A stretch of 64,000 nt of DNA from Paraburkholderia phytofirmans OLGA172 (GTDB taxonomy: Bacteria; Pseudomonadota; Gammaproteobacteria; Burkholderiales; Burkholderiaceae). The notes under the pieces are model-generated. The model was not told the DNA's origin, made no database searches, and worked only from the letters and a program-made list of their open reading frames with translations. Below, piece after piece: positions 7,861 through 16,924 of this stretch; positions within the stretch are counted from its first letter, which is position 1, and the number at the start of each line of letters is the position of its first letter. Location: contig NZ_CP014580.1 of assembly GCF_001634365.1 (NCBI RefSeq), positions 124,001 through 188,000 on the forward strand, given 5' to 3'. The position numbers and the translations under genes were made by a program.

Positions 7861-9098
7861 AGCAAACTCCCCAGATCGATTTCGGCCACACGCCTCAGTC
7901 CGCTCAGGTCAACCTTCGCATAGGTTCTCGTCGACGAAGCGCTGCGATGGCCGAGATGATCGCCGATCTCCTTCAGGGCAAAACCAGCATCGAGTAAGTG
8001 CCGGGCATTGGCATGCCTCAGGCAATGTGCGCCACGCCGCGGGATGTCGATGCCAAGCACTGCGAGACGCGATCGGACAATGTCGCTTACGCGCGCAGGT
8101 GACAACGGTCGGATCGGCGCCTCAACCGACAGGAACAGCTCACGATGAGCGCTTCGTGGACGCGCCTCCTTCAGGTAACGCAGAATGGCATTCCCAACTG
8201 TTGCCACCAGCGGATATTGCTGTGTGCAACGCTGCTTGGGACGATGGACATGAAGGATCTCGCCGCACCAGTCTATATCCTCCAGACGGAGCAGTACCAC
8301 CTCGCCGCGCCTCAGTCCGTAGACAACCAGCAGCATGATCATCGCACGGTTGCGTAGATCGATCGCACTGTCGCCGACAAAACTGGCGACGAATCTTTGC
8401 ACGTCATCCCAATCTGGCCCGAGCGGCAAACCCTCCTCCCTATACACCACGGGTGCTTCAATGCCGCACGCAACGTCGGTAGCCCAGCCTTGTCCTTCTG
8501 CATACCGGAAGAAATTGCGCAGCGTGCTCGCAAGCGCGTGCAATGACACTCTGGACCAGCCATGGTTGCCCTGGTACGCGAGGTAGGTGTCGACGTCGTG
8601 GATAGTGAGAGCATCAATTGCCCTGTCAGGGCGGCAGACCATCGCCAGAAAATGACCGATCTCATCACGACAGTTTGAAATCGTAGCAGGAGAGAGTCCT
8701 CGCTGGTCGCGCATGAAATCGACGTAGTGTTCGACATAGCGAACAAATGGTTCTCTCGTGGGATGCCGTTCCTCCAGACGCCCCAGAAAACACAGCCAGG
8801 CCGTGGCGGTATGGATGAACAGAAGCCGCGAGCTGCGGGACTCGTTCGTGCGCTCACTTCGAACGAGACGAATCCGGTGGTCAACCGCAAACGCGATTTC
8901 CTCGTGCGTTATTAACCGCGGGCGGGACAGATCCATGCTCTGCGAAAAAACCAGCAGGACCCACGCGATCTTGCGGATCGACTTAGGCGGATAACCCAGT
9001 TCCTGACAATGTACGAGGAAGCGTTTCCTGGATTCCACGCAGGGCGCGAGCGTGTGGGCAGCAAGAACATGCGGACGCGTAAAGAGAGTCTCAAACAT
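7857..9098 (-). CDS. ritA: RIT recombinase A (tyrosine recombinase)
   Basis: This 413-residue protein is the first and longest gene of the trio. The catalytic domain (about residues 235-405) shows LLVVYGLRRGEVVLLRLEDI (first Arg), RGAHCLRHANARHLL (H-x-x-R), IGDHLGHRS (third His) and SSTRTYAKVD (Tyr). The N-terminal part includes a core-binding domain. The promoter must lie in the about 107 bases between the start and the terminal repeat (9099-9205). The A-B-C overlap gives a single transcript. Confidence 0.9.
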   Translation of the reverse strand: MFETLFTRPHVLAAHTLAPCVESRKRFLVHCQELGYPPKSIRKIAWVLLVFSQSMDLSRPRLITHEEIAFAVDHRIRLVRSERTNESRSSRLLFIHTATAWLCFLGRLEERHPTREPFVRYVEHYVDFMRDQRGLSPATISNCRDEIGHFLAMVCRPDRAIDALTIHDVDTYLAYQGNHGWSRVSLHALASTLRNFFRYAEGQGWATDVACGIEAPVVYREEGLPLGPDWDDVQRFVASFVGDSAIDLRNRAMIMLLVVYGLRRGEVVLLRLEDIDWCGEILHVHRPKQRCTQQYPLVATVGNAILRYLKEARPRSAHRELFLSVEAPIRPLSPARVSDIVRSRLAVLGIDIPRRGAHCLRHANARHLLDAGFALKEIGDHLGHRSASSTRTYAKVDLSGLRRVAEIDLGSLL

Positions 9099-9205
9099 GA
9101 TATTCCCTCAATGTGGATCAGTGGAATATCAGTATCAGCCTGAAATTATGTCGCCATGGACGCGTCAACCTGACAGGCAATACAGGGTCATTAAGAGGCA
9201 CCGCG

Positions 9206-9227
9206 ACATTTTTTTTACCACACCATA
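9206..9227 (-). repeat. RIT right terminal inverted repeat
   Basis: This is the perfect reverse complement of the left repeat at 5843-5864. It lies about 107 bases upstream of ritA and directly abuts istA sequence (CTC, then codons for the CRGNE segment on the minus strand). Confidence 0.92.
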
Positions 9228-9230
9228 CTC

Positions 9231-9914
9231 ATTTCCTCGGCACACGGCCACTGGACGGGGCTCGTAGCGATGATGCGCGGCGAACGCGAGCAGCGTCGGG
9301 TTGAAGCGGATCGCGTCGCCCCGACGTTCAAGCACGGCACTTTTAAGATTGTCGTACAAGACGACACGTGGCAACCCGGACCATGCCGCCCAGGCACCGG
9401 CGTGGCCGGCCAGGAAGCTGTCCATGCGTGCATCGAGGAAGAAGTGCAGATAGATCTGTCGCGACCACGACAGCACCATCACGAAGGCCATCAGGGGTCG
9501 GCGCGCACGTCCGATCTGCAGATGGCCGAAGCTCCCCCAGTCGCATTGAGCTTGCTCCCCAGGCAAGGTGCGAAGCCGAAGGTACGCCTCGGCCACCGGG
9601 CGCGGACGATGAAGCGAAACCAGGTGTCTGAAGTGGTGCTGACCGCCGCGGTAGCCGCGCTCATAGACCATCGCATACAGGCGGCTGGCCGTGAGTGATG
9701 GAAACTTCTTGAGCGTCTCATGGATGAACGGCAGGTAGGCATCGATCTGCGAGGGCCGCAGCATCGGGCCAATCCGGGGCAGTCCGGCCTGAGCCAGCAC
9801 GCGCTGGACGGTGCCGCGGTTTACGTGTAACTGGCGCGCGATGGTGCCACAGCGCCACTTCTCGACATGGTAGTAGCGCAGGATCTGCGCTTCGAGTTCA
9901 ACTCCGATGGTCAT
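9231..9914 (-). pseudogene. istA: istA, N-terminal half (interrupted by RIT element)
   Basis: From an ATG at 9914 the minus strand encodes [20 protein letters not shown] and a helix-turn-helix ([20 protein letters not shown]). The integrase-like core follows with its first two catalytic Asp residues ([13 protein letters not shown] and [16 protein letters not shown]). The frame reaches AVCRGNE and then enters the RIT terminal repeat. The third catalytic residue lies in the other half (4993-5842). The start overlaps the upstream accessory gene by ATGA. Confidence 0.87.
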
Positions 9915-10363
9915 GGGTCCCTTCCTGTGCAGTGAGTAGCAGTACGAACGTCACGGAAGACCCGACGGCGCAGTGGCCCGAGGCGTAAGAAGCCAGGACA
10001 GACGCAGTGGCAGAAGTGGCAATGCTCAGGCACAGGTGTGGCGCTGGTGGGTACCGCTGCTCTGGCCGCCGACGTCGTCGAAGTCGGTGCCAGTAGAGCA
10101 TCGGCGGCAGGCACGGCGGAACCGTGATGCGTCACTTTATTCTGGCGGCTGCGATAGCGGCGCATCCGTTCAGCGTGTGCAAACCGGCCGTGGCGACTGC
10201 GCTGATAGCGCTGAGCAGCCTCGCGTAAGCTGGCCTGGCGTGAGGCTCGAGAGCAGTCGCCTTTGCAGTAAATCTGTCCTATGCGCAAGTGAAGAACGAT
10301 TTCCTGGTACTCGCAGGCTGTGTTAAAGCGGACATCCCCACAAACACAGCAGAGGACCTGCAT
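9911..10363 (-). CDS. Cysteine-rich accessory protein upstream of istA
   Basis: This ORF of about 150 codons starts at an ATG at 10363 ([20 protein letters not shown]) and ends in an ATGA overlap with istA (9911-9914), so the two are probably coupled. Cys pairs near the N-terminus (CCVCG, then IYCKGDC) and another cluster later (CHFCHCVC) suggest zinc binding. The middle is strongly basic ([20 protein letters not shown]). I believe similar small Cys-rich ORFs accompany some proteobacterial IS21 elements, but the function is not known to me. Its start codon overlaps, head to head, the start of the next gene at 10362. Confidence 0.65.
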   Translation of the reverse strand: MQVLCCVCGDVRFNTACEYQEIVLHLRIGQIYCKGDCSRASRQASLREAAQRYQRSRHGRFAHAERMRRYRSRQNKVTHHGSAVPAADALLAPTSTTSAARAAVPTSATPVPEHCHFCHCVCPGFLRLGPLRRRVFRDVRTATHCTGRDP

Positions 10364-11813
10364 GATGACAGCAAGACGAACGACCATCCGGCAACTGCCG
10401 CTAACCGAGGTCGTTGACCGCGACACACCCGGCGCGACGCCGGTCAGTATCACCACCCCCGATGGCGGCACCATCTATCACACGGCCCCGCTCGCAGCCC
10501 CCGACACAGGCAAGCGACGCGACGCCCGCCCGCAGTGGATCGCAGACACCTTCCCTCTCTTTCCTGTTGTCCGACTCGCTGACGGTGCGCCGTGGGCCGA
10601 GGCGAACGTCTGGCTCATCGATATGATGGAGTCGAAGTCGTCGCCCAACATGCTCACGTTCGCCAGCATCGCAGACGACCTGGTGGCGTTCCGTCGTTAT
10701 CTGGATGACGAGGGCGTCGACTGGCTGACGTTCCCCGCGAACAAGCGGCAACGTCCGACCTACCGCTACAGCGCCTCGATCAGGCTGGCCGTGCAGGCAG
10801 GCGAACTGTCTGCGGGCGTTGCCAGGCGTCGTATGGGCGCTGTGGTGCGCTTCTATCGCTGGCTCATGACGGAAGCAGGCCTCAGGCCCGCGAACGCGCC
10901 GTGGGTCGAATCCGATCGTTTCATCGAGTTTAAGGACCAGAAGGGCTTCAGCAATGTGATTGCGGTCAAGGCCACCGACCTGTCAATCAGCGGTCGGCGC
11001 GCCGAAGATCCGTGGGACGATCACATTCAGGACGGCGGTCGCCTGCGCCCGCTGCCCTCTGCCGAGCAGTCGGCGCTGCTTGAATCGTTAGCCGCACTCG
11101 GCAACACCGAGATGACGCTCATTCATCTGTTCGCGCTGTTGACAGGCGCTCGCATCCAGACGGTACTGACCGTGCGCGCGAAACACATGATGCGCAAACC
11201 GGGCGAGTTTCACGGCGACGACATCCGTCTCGCCTGCGGTCCGGGTACGGGCATCGACACGAAGGGCGGTGTCAAGGGCGTGTTGCACCTGCCGCGCGGT
11301 TTTTACGAGCGGCTGTACGTCTACGTGCACAGCGATCGTGCACGCAAGCGTCGCCAGCTGGCAGACGGCGGTGATCATCCCGACCAGCCGATCTTTCTGA
11401 GCCATCGCGGAGCGCCGCTCTACGAGGATCGCGCGTCGCGCGACCCGCTCACCACTGGCCCGCGCGTGCGCCGTCACGTCAAGACCGGGCAGGCCGTGCG
11501 CCAGTTCATCAGGGACGAACTGTTGCCCATGATGCGCGTGCGGCTCGGCAACCCCAGGTACGAGTTCAGCTTCCACGACCTGCGCGCGACCTTCGGGTTG
11601 AACATGGTCGACACGATGACAGCGAACGGGACGAAGTACACACGGGCGCTCGATCAGTTGCGGCAGTTGATGTGGCACGTACAACCGTCAATGACTGAAC
11701 GCTATCTCGCTTACCGCGAGAATCGCAAGCTGTTCGACGCTGTGCAGGATGGCTGGGGCGCGCACCTGTCGACGCTGGTCGCGCGCACGCTCGACACGGT
11801 GGAGGCAGCATGA
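10362..11813 (+). CDS. Tyrosine recombinase, first gene of recombinase quartet
   Basis: The product is about 483 residues from the ATG at 10362 ([20 protein letters not shown]); an earlier in-frame start at 10320 is less likely. The C-terminal catalytic domain shows LLTGARIQTVLTVRAKHMM (first Arg), FSFHDLRATFG (H-x-x-R), RQLMWHVQPSMT (His replacing the usual GH context) and TERYLAYRENR (Tyr). All catalytic residues are therefore present. The N-terminal half contains a core-binding-like domain (ASIADDLVAFRRYLDDEGVD). Its stop overlaps the next start (ATGA at 11810), and GGAGGCAGC serves as the ribosome-binding site. The gene has the position of tnpA in Tn554-type elements but is longer. Confidence 0.85.
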   Translation: MMTARRTTIRQLPLTEVVDRDTPGATPVSITTPDGGTIYHTAPLAAPDTGKRRDARPQWIADTFPLFPVVRLADGAPWAEANVWLIDMMESKSSPNMLTFASIADDLVAFRRYLDDEGVDWLTFPANKRQRPTYRYSASIRLAVQAGELSAGVARRRMGAVVRFYRWLMTEAGLRPANAPWVESDRFIEFKDQKGFSNVIAVKATDLSISGRRAEDPWDDHIQDGGRLRPLPSAEQSALLESLAALGNTEMTLIHLFALLTGARIQTVLTVRAKHMMRKPGEFHGDDIRLACGPGTGIDTKGGVKGVLHLPRGFYERLYVYVHSDRARKRRQLADGGDHPDQPIFLSHRGAPLYEDRASRDPLTTGPRVRRHVKTGQAVRQFIRDELLPMMRVRLGNPRYEFSFHDLRATFGLNMVDTMTANGTKYTRALDQLRQLMWHVQPSMTERYLAYRENRKLFDAVQDGWGAHLSTLVARTLDTVEAA

Positions 11814-13690
11814 GTCGCCAGTACGAGGAAGTGTACATGCCGCTCGCGGAAGGCACGCTGCTGCTGCACCCCGGGCGCGCGCTGCTCAGGTGGGAAGGCA
11901 TGAGCAGACGTTCCGATATCGGTCAGATCTGCTATCTGACGCGCGACACGTCGAACCCGCAGCGCACGCGACACACTTTCGACCACACAAGCTTCTGCAG
12001 CGAACGCGCCAGGGTTGTACGTCTGCTGGTGACGCAGCTTTCCGCGCAGGTGACCCCCGGCGTGATGCGTCCGAAGACGGTCTACGGTGCGCTACGCGCC
12101 GTGCTTGACTTCGTTAGCTGGGCCGACAGGCAGGGCCTGCATCAGGTGCTCTGTGACGAGAAGCCTACGGCGGAGGCTGTTCATCGCTACTTCGGTGAGA
12201 AGCGCGAACAAGTCTCGCAGGGCAACCTGAGCCGCAATACCGTCGCCGGCTATCAGCGTAATCTGTTGTCGATGCTACGCGAGCTCTTCCGAAACGACGA
12301 GTTCTGCGCCGATGCGCGGGTGCTGCGCTGGCAACAGGAAGCGGCTGTGCCGACAGCTGTGCCTGACGCCGAAGCACAGGCCGCCCTGCTTGCGTGGGCT
12401 GATGCGCTCTTCAGCAGCATCAGCATGCTGGTGCTCGACTTCAAGCCGTACCCGATGCACGTGAGCACGGCGCGAGGCGAGAGTCTTTGCCTTGTTCCGC
12501 ACAGACACAACCGCCGTGAAGGCAACGACTCGCCTGGCCTGGCTGGCTGGAATCTGGAAACGGGCGAGCTGCGCACCCGGGAAGAACTCATAACGCGCAT
12601 GGCTGAGGCTGGCGCTAAAGATCCTCTTAACCGTTCACGGGGCGTTGCCTGGTTTGCTGCTAAACATCTTGCGGCGGCGAACAAGAACGCACAGTCGGCT
12701 ATCCGTCGCTTGCACGCTTCGATGGCGGTCTATTGCTTCGCCGCGCTGTTTCTGGCCGAAACGGGCGTCAACCTCGCACAACTGCTGGCCATGAAGTGGA
12801 GTCCGGAGCTTGCCGCGAGCTTGCAGGATGCGTCGGTTGCGCGCCAGAAGTTTCGCGAGGTCAAGTACCGTGCAGCCGCGAAGGACGTCACGTTTACCGT
12901 CTCGCTGGGTTTCATGCCGAAGCTCAAGAAGTATCTGGCGTTGCGCGAGTATCTGGTGCAGGACGCAGACCGTGACGCGTTGTTTGTCGTAGTCGGACAC
13001 CATGCCCAGCCGGGGCGGCTTACCGGTCTCTCAATCAGCTTCCTGGATCTGCTTTACAGTCGACTCGACACGCTCGGGATCGTGCTGCCGCGCATTACCG
13101 CCCGGCAGTGGCGTGCGGCAAAGCAGGATTGGGCGGTGAGCAACCACGACCCTCTCGTCGCAGCCAGGCTGATGGGGCACTCGCTGGCCACGGCACTGCA
13201 CTTGTACTCGAACGGTACGGACGCCGCGCACAAGGCCGAGATGGGCGCGTTCCTCGCGTCGGTCGAGCAGACCGTGCTGAAACCTGGTAACAAACCGGCA
13301 GGCAGCATCAGGAGCGCGGTGGGCGTTTGCATCGGGTTCCACAAGCCTGCGCCGATCGCGGCGTCGGTCACCGTACAGCCTGACTGCCGCTCGACCGAAG
13401 GGTGTCTCTTCTGCGACCAGTACCGCGTGCACGCTGACGCCACCGACATCCGCAAGCTGCTGGGCTGCCGTCATTGCGTCAGGCTCATGAGCAGACGTGC
13501 GGACTCGATCGAGCAATACGACAGATCGTTCGGTGCGGTGCTGCGACGCGTTGACTTCCTGCTCGACGAACTGCGCAGGCGCGACGCCGCGCTGGTCGAT
13601 CAGATCGAACATGACGTTGATATCAGGGGGAATCTGGATGCTTTCTGGTCGGCCAGGCTCGACCACCTCTACGAACTGGGGGTGGCATGA
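11810..13690 (+). CDS. Degenerate tyrosine recombinase-like protein, second gene of quartet
   Basis: This 626-residue protein has a recombinase-like fold signature with altered catalytic positions. FLAETGVNLAQLLAMKWS has Asn where the first Arg is expected. The H-x-x-R box reads TARQWRAAKQDW, keeping the Arg but not the His. ARLMGHSLATALHLYSNGTD keeps GH and Tyr. The C-terminus adds a Cys cluster (STEGCLFCDQY, then LLGCRHCVRL) that looks zinc-binding. Length is close to Tn554 TnpB (about 630 residues, from memory). It overlaps its neighbours by ATGA at both ends. A structural or regulatory role within a recombinase complex is my inference. Confidence 0.7.
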   Translation: MSRQYEEVYMPLAEGTLLLHPGRALLRWEGMSRRSDIGQICYLTRDTSNPQRTRHTFDHTSFCSERARVVRLLVTQLSAQVTPGVMRPKTVYGALRAVLDFVSWADRQGLHQVLCDEKPTAEAVHRYFGEKREQVSQGNLSRNTVAGYQRNLLSMLRELFRNDEFCADARVLRWQQEAAVPTAVPDAEAQAALLAWADALFSSISMLVLDFKPYPMHVSTARGESLCLVPHRHNRREGNDSPGLAGWNLETGELRTREELITRMAEAGAKDPLNRSRGVAWFAAKHLAAANKNAQSAIRRLHASMAVYCFAALFLAETGVNLAQLLAMKWSPELAASLQDASVARQKFREVKYRAAAKDVTFTVSLGFMPKLKKYLALREYLVQDADRDALFVVVGHHAQPGRLTGLSISFLDLLYSRLDTLGIVLPRITARQWRAAKQDWAVSNHDPLVAARLMGHSLATALHLYSNGTDAAHKAEMGAFLASVEQTVLKPGNKPAGSIRSAVGVCIGFHKPAPIAASVTVQPDCRSTEGCLFCDQYRVHADATDIRKLLGCRHCVRLMSRRADSIEQYDRSFGAVLRRVDFLLDELRRRDAALVDQIEHDVDIRGNLDAFWSARLDHLYELGVA

Positions 13691-15567
13691 ACAACACGTT
13701 GATTTCGCCGCTCGCCGGGCGCCCCGACTGGTATCGGGTCGAGGACGACACGGTCGTTACGCACGACAAGGCTGGAAACGCGGCTTCGCTGTTTGGTGAC
13801 GACGCCTGGGACATCCGGGCATATACGATTGGACCGCGCACCCATATCTACTTCAGGGGCCACGTGCCTGACGGCGTGAGCCGCGCCCTTTCAGAAGCGA
13901 CTACGCGGCAGTGGAAGCAGGTGATGTACTTTCAGATGCACGAAGCGACTGATACGGTACCGGTGTTCGGTACGCTTCAATCCCGTTCAACCTGCCTGAA
14001 GGAATTCACGTTCTTTGCTGCCGAACGTCAGCTTACGCTCTACGAGGGGTTGTCCAGCGCTGCCGTTGTTCTGGACTATGTGGCGCATGCCGGGAGGGAG
14101 AGAAAGGCCAATCCTCTTCATTCGCTTCTGGTAAAGCTTCACCGTCTGGGCGTCGGGACCACGGGGCTGCGCGTACCGCTGGCCCAACTGCACAAGCCTC
14201 TGTTCGAACGCTACGCGCAACGTGCTGGAAGCTCACAACACCCTGTCATCCCGACGCGGATCTACCAGCACTTTCTGTCGACCTGTGAGCACGACCTCAG
14301 CGTTGCTGAGGGTGTCGCTGGCATCCTGTCGGACTACCTCGCACACAAGTACGCCGGCGAGATTCCATGCATCCCTGATGAACTGGTAAGGATCGCTGAG
14401 TACTTCGCGTGCAAGAACTCCCCTTTCGTCGTGTTGTCGCTTGTGGCGTCGATCGGTGCGCTATGCCAGCTTGTCATCCTGTCATTCACCGGCATGCGTG
14501 CGATGGAAGCGGAGACCCTGCCGTACGACTGCCTGCGCGAGACCCGTCTGGATGGCGTGACCCACTACACCATCGAGGGCGTCACGACCAAGCTGTCGGG
14601 AGGGCATCCCAGGCGCGCATGCTGGGTGACCAGCCCGCTCGCCGCCCGTGCCGTCAGGCTCGCGCAACGCCTGTCGGGCGAGGCACACCGTGCGCACGGC
14701 GAGCAGGGCTACGCCGAATCGACGGACGGTTCGCACCTGCTGTTCTGCCGGATGGGTCTGCATCTTAAGTACGTGGCAAACCGGGCGGCGAGTAACGTAC
14801 ATAACGAAATCGAAGCCTTTCGCGAGCGCGTCTTCCCGACGATCACGGCGGAGGATATCGCTGAACTGAAGCGTGTTGACATGCACCGCGCGTGGGAAGA
14901 CGAGCCGAAGTACACGCTCGGGCAACAGTGGCCGTTCACTCGGCACCAGCTTCGCAGGACCTTGGCCCTCTTCGCCCATCGGAGCGGCCTCGTGACGCTA
15001 CCGACGCTCAAACGTCAGCTGCAGCACCTCACGCAGGAGATGAGCACCTACTATGCGCGCGGCTCGGCGTTCGCGAAGGGCTTCATCGACACCGACAGTA
15101 CCCACTTCGCGAAGGAATGGGCCGAGACGCAGGGCCTGTCCGAGTATCTCGCGTACGCCGAGCAGGTGCTGTTCGCTGACGAGCGGTTGTTCGGCGGGCA
15201 CGCAGCGTGGGTGCAGAGCCGTGCCGTGCAGGCTTCGCCGGTGTCGGTTTATTCGCGCGAGCAGACGGTGAGAATGTTCGGTAAGGGCGAACTGGCGTAC
15301 CGAGAGACGGTGTTGGGCGGCTGCGTCAGCGTCGAGCCGTGCAAGTCGACGCCACTCGACTGGATGCGTCTGGATTGCCTTGAATCGAACTGCCGCAATC
15401 TCGTCGTCGTGCCGTCAAAGCTTCAGCGCGTGATCAAGGCGCAGCAGGTTACGGTCGCGAAGCTGCGCGCGGTCGATGAGGCGAGCGTCGAATACCGTAT
15501 CGAGGCCCAGACGCTGCAACGATTGCTTGACGCGCAGAAGAAACTGATCAAACCGGAGGCAGCATGA
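13687..15567 (+). CDS. Large tyrosine recombinase, third gene of quartet
   Basis: This is a second 626-residue protein. The catalytic set appears complete: LSFTGMRAMEAETLPYDCLR (first Arg), FTRHQLRRTLALFAH (H-x-x-R), KRQLQHLTQEMSTYYARGS (His and Tyr). The C-terminal part has Cys residues spaced as in a metal site (GGCVSVEPCKS, then DCLESNCRN) and ends in a helical segment. It starts in an ATGA overlap with the previous gene. It is not obviously a duplicate of the 11810-13690 protein despite equal length. Confidence 0.78.
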   Translation: MNNTLISPLAGRPDWYRVEDDTVVTHDKAGNAASLFGDDAWDIRAYTIGPRTHIYFRGHVPDGVSRALSEATTRQWKQVMYFQMHEATDTVPVFGTLQSRSTCLKEFTFFAAERQLTLYEGLSSAAVVLDYVAHAGRERKANPLHSLLVKLHRLGVGTTGLRVPLAQLHKPLFERYAQRAGSSQHPVIPTRIYQHFLSTCEHDLSVAEGVAGILSDYLAHKYAGEIPCIPDELVRIAEYFACKNSPFVVLSLVASIGALCQLVILSFTGMRAMEAETLPYDCLRETRLDGVTHYTIEGVTTKLSGGHPRRACWVTSPLAARAVRLAQRLSGEAHRAHGEQGYAESTDGSHLLFCRMGLHLKYVANRAASNVHNEIEAFRERVFPTITAEDIAELKRVDMHRAWEDEPKYTLGQQWPFTRHQLRRTLALFAHRSGLVTLPTLKRQLQHLTQEMSTYYARGSAFAKGFIDTDSTHFAKEWAETQGLSEYLAYAEQVLFADERLFGGHAAWVQSRAVQASPVSVYSREQTVRMFGKGELAYRETVLGGCVSVEPCKSTPLDWMRLDCLESNCRNLVVVPSKLQRVIKAQQVTVAKLRAVDEASVEYRIEAQTLQRLLDAQKKLIKPEAA

Positions 15568-15926
15568 GCGACGCCATGACCGACTACTACGCCGCCCTTG
15601 AGCGGCTGAAGAAACGCAAGGGTGCACGTATCAACAACGACACCGTGGCGATCGAGGCGGGCCGCAAGAAGGGCAGCATCAAGAAGTCGCGCCCGCAGTT
15701 CACCGAACTGATCGCAGCGATCGACACGGCCAACGTGGTAACCGCGCGCCCGAAGCTCGAGCTGAACGAGCGGCTGAACCGCGCGAAGGGCGACGCGAAG
15801 GATCTGCAGGCACAGCTTGACGAGTCGCTGGCTCGTGAACTCGCTCTGCTACGTCAGGTGTTCAGCCTGCGCAAGGAACTGGCCGCGCTGCGTGGCGGTA
15901 GCGTCCTGCCCTTGCAGCCGCGCTAG
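15564..15926 (+). CDS. Small helical protein, fourth gene of quartet (TnpC-like)
   Basis: This 120-residue, strongly charged protein (MSDAMTDYYAALERLKKRKG) begins in an ATGA overlap with the stop of the third gene, behind the same GGAGGCAGC ribosome-binding site that precedes gene 2. An N-terminal basic region with a possible helix-turn-helix (RINNDTVAIEAGRKKGSIKK) is followed by a predicted coiled coil (LNERLNRAKGDAKDLQAQLD onward). Size, position and composition resemble Tn554 TnpC, a small orientation or efficiency factor. Sequence homology is not established here. Confidence 0.65.
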   Translation: MSDAMTDYYAALERLKKRKGARINNDTVAIEAGRKKGSIKKSRPQFTELIAAIDTANVVTARPKLELNERLNRAKGDAKDLQAQLDESLARELALLRQVFSLRKELAALRGGSVLPLQPR

Positions 15927-16924
15927 ATCGGGGCGGACGTCTTCGCTCCATGCGGGCTGGTGAAGCCCGGCAAAGTGAACCCTTGACGCGCGATGGCTTG
16001 ACGCGCTCCAGCATGGTCGGAGGCCCGGCTTTATCGGGCCGCCGACCACGCGAAACTTGCGGCGGAAGATGGACATCAGGACAGTTGTTCTGTCCACTTT
16101 TTCGGCTAACCAAATGGACATCCTGCTGACTGCCGATCCCTGTATTTTCAAGGCGCCGGCTGATGTCCACTGTTTTTCTCTTGCGCATACTGGCCGCGGT
16201 CACAACGGCGGCAAACAATGACCTGGGCCCGGCAGCGGGCGCAAACGAAGAGGCGGCCTGAGGCCGGCATCGGCAATCCCCGTCAATGCCGATGCGATAT
16301 CGACAGGGCTGACGGGGCGTGCAATACTTTGCTGGCACCGTGCCCCGTCGTGCGCGTGCTGGGCTCGACACCGGATTGGACCTGGCAGTTTAGGCCGGTG
16401 TCGGGCCTGTTTCTTCGGCGGTAGGCCTTCTTCTACCGCATCCTGACTCCTGCGTCACCCCTTCCTGAAACGAGCCGCGTCGGGTGCGTCTGCACTCGCC
16501 CTTCGGGCTCCTTCCGACGCACCCGATACCGCCCATCGATGCCATCAACAACAAGCACCGGACTGCCCTGCAGAACAGGAATCGTTTCGCATTTCTGATC
16601 GACGCCGCCATCTGGTGTCGGATTCTGACCGCCGTCCACACTTGCCGCATGCGGACAAGGACTTGACGGTACTCAAACAATTCGAACCTCCGGTTGGTCA
16701 TGGACACTCCGTTCAGAAAGAACGGGAGCGTACCCATCTGGAAAGTTCGAATCGCGTTCAACACCCCGCGCCAGTGGCGCCTATGCGCCGGTCATCAGGC
16801 GGCGCCAATACGCCGATCCCGGAATGGCTCCATAACGCCGGTCAGTGACACCTGAAGCTCGCTCGTCTATAGGCCGTATAGTACATATCTTCGTTTGATG
16901 GTGCGTGCTTAGATGCCAACTGAC
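15927..16924. other. About 1 kb without a convincing gene
   Basis: No open frame here has the codon structure or motifs of a real gene. Two hairpins are visible: GGCCCG/CGGGCC at 16022-16040 and GGACAG/CTGTCC at 16079-16095. The stretch may contain the right end of the recombinase-quartet element, but I cannot identify terminal repeats or an attachment site by eye. Confidence 0.6.
16079..16095 (+). terminator. Candidate terminator after recombinase quartet
   Basis: A 6-bp stem (GGACAG, loop TTGTT, CTGTCC) is followed by ACTTTTTC. It lies 150 bases beyond the last gene of the quartet in the sense orientation. The stem is short, so this is only a plausible rho-independent terminator. Confidence 0.4.

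Larger units (their letters stand above)
5843..9227. mobile_element. RIT element (three tyrosine recombinases) inserted in istA
   Basis: The element is bounded by 22-bp perfect inverted repeats at 5843-5864 and 9206-9227 (TATGGTGTGGT, eight A, TGT, and the reverse complement). It carries exactly three overlapping tyrosine-recombinase genes on one strand. This matches the known 'recombinase in trio' (RIT) elements: three consecutive integrases A, B and C flanked by short inverted repeats. It splits istA inside the NEKGRVE motif. A GAG triplet adjoins the repeat on both sides, extending the symmetry to 25 bp. Confidence 0.88.

Noticed and set aside
16218..16424. Small plus-strand ORF in the 1-kb gap after the recombinase quartet
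   Set aside because: No ribosome-binding site, no homology I recognise, and composition like non-coding high-GC DNA.
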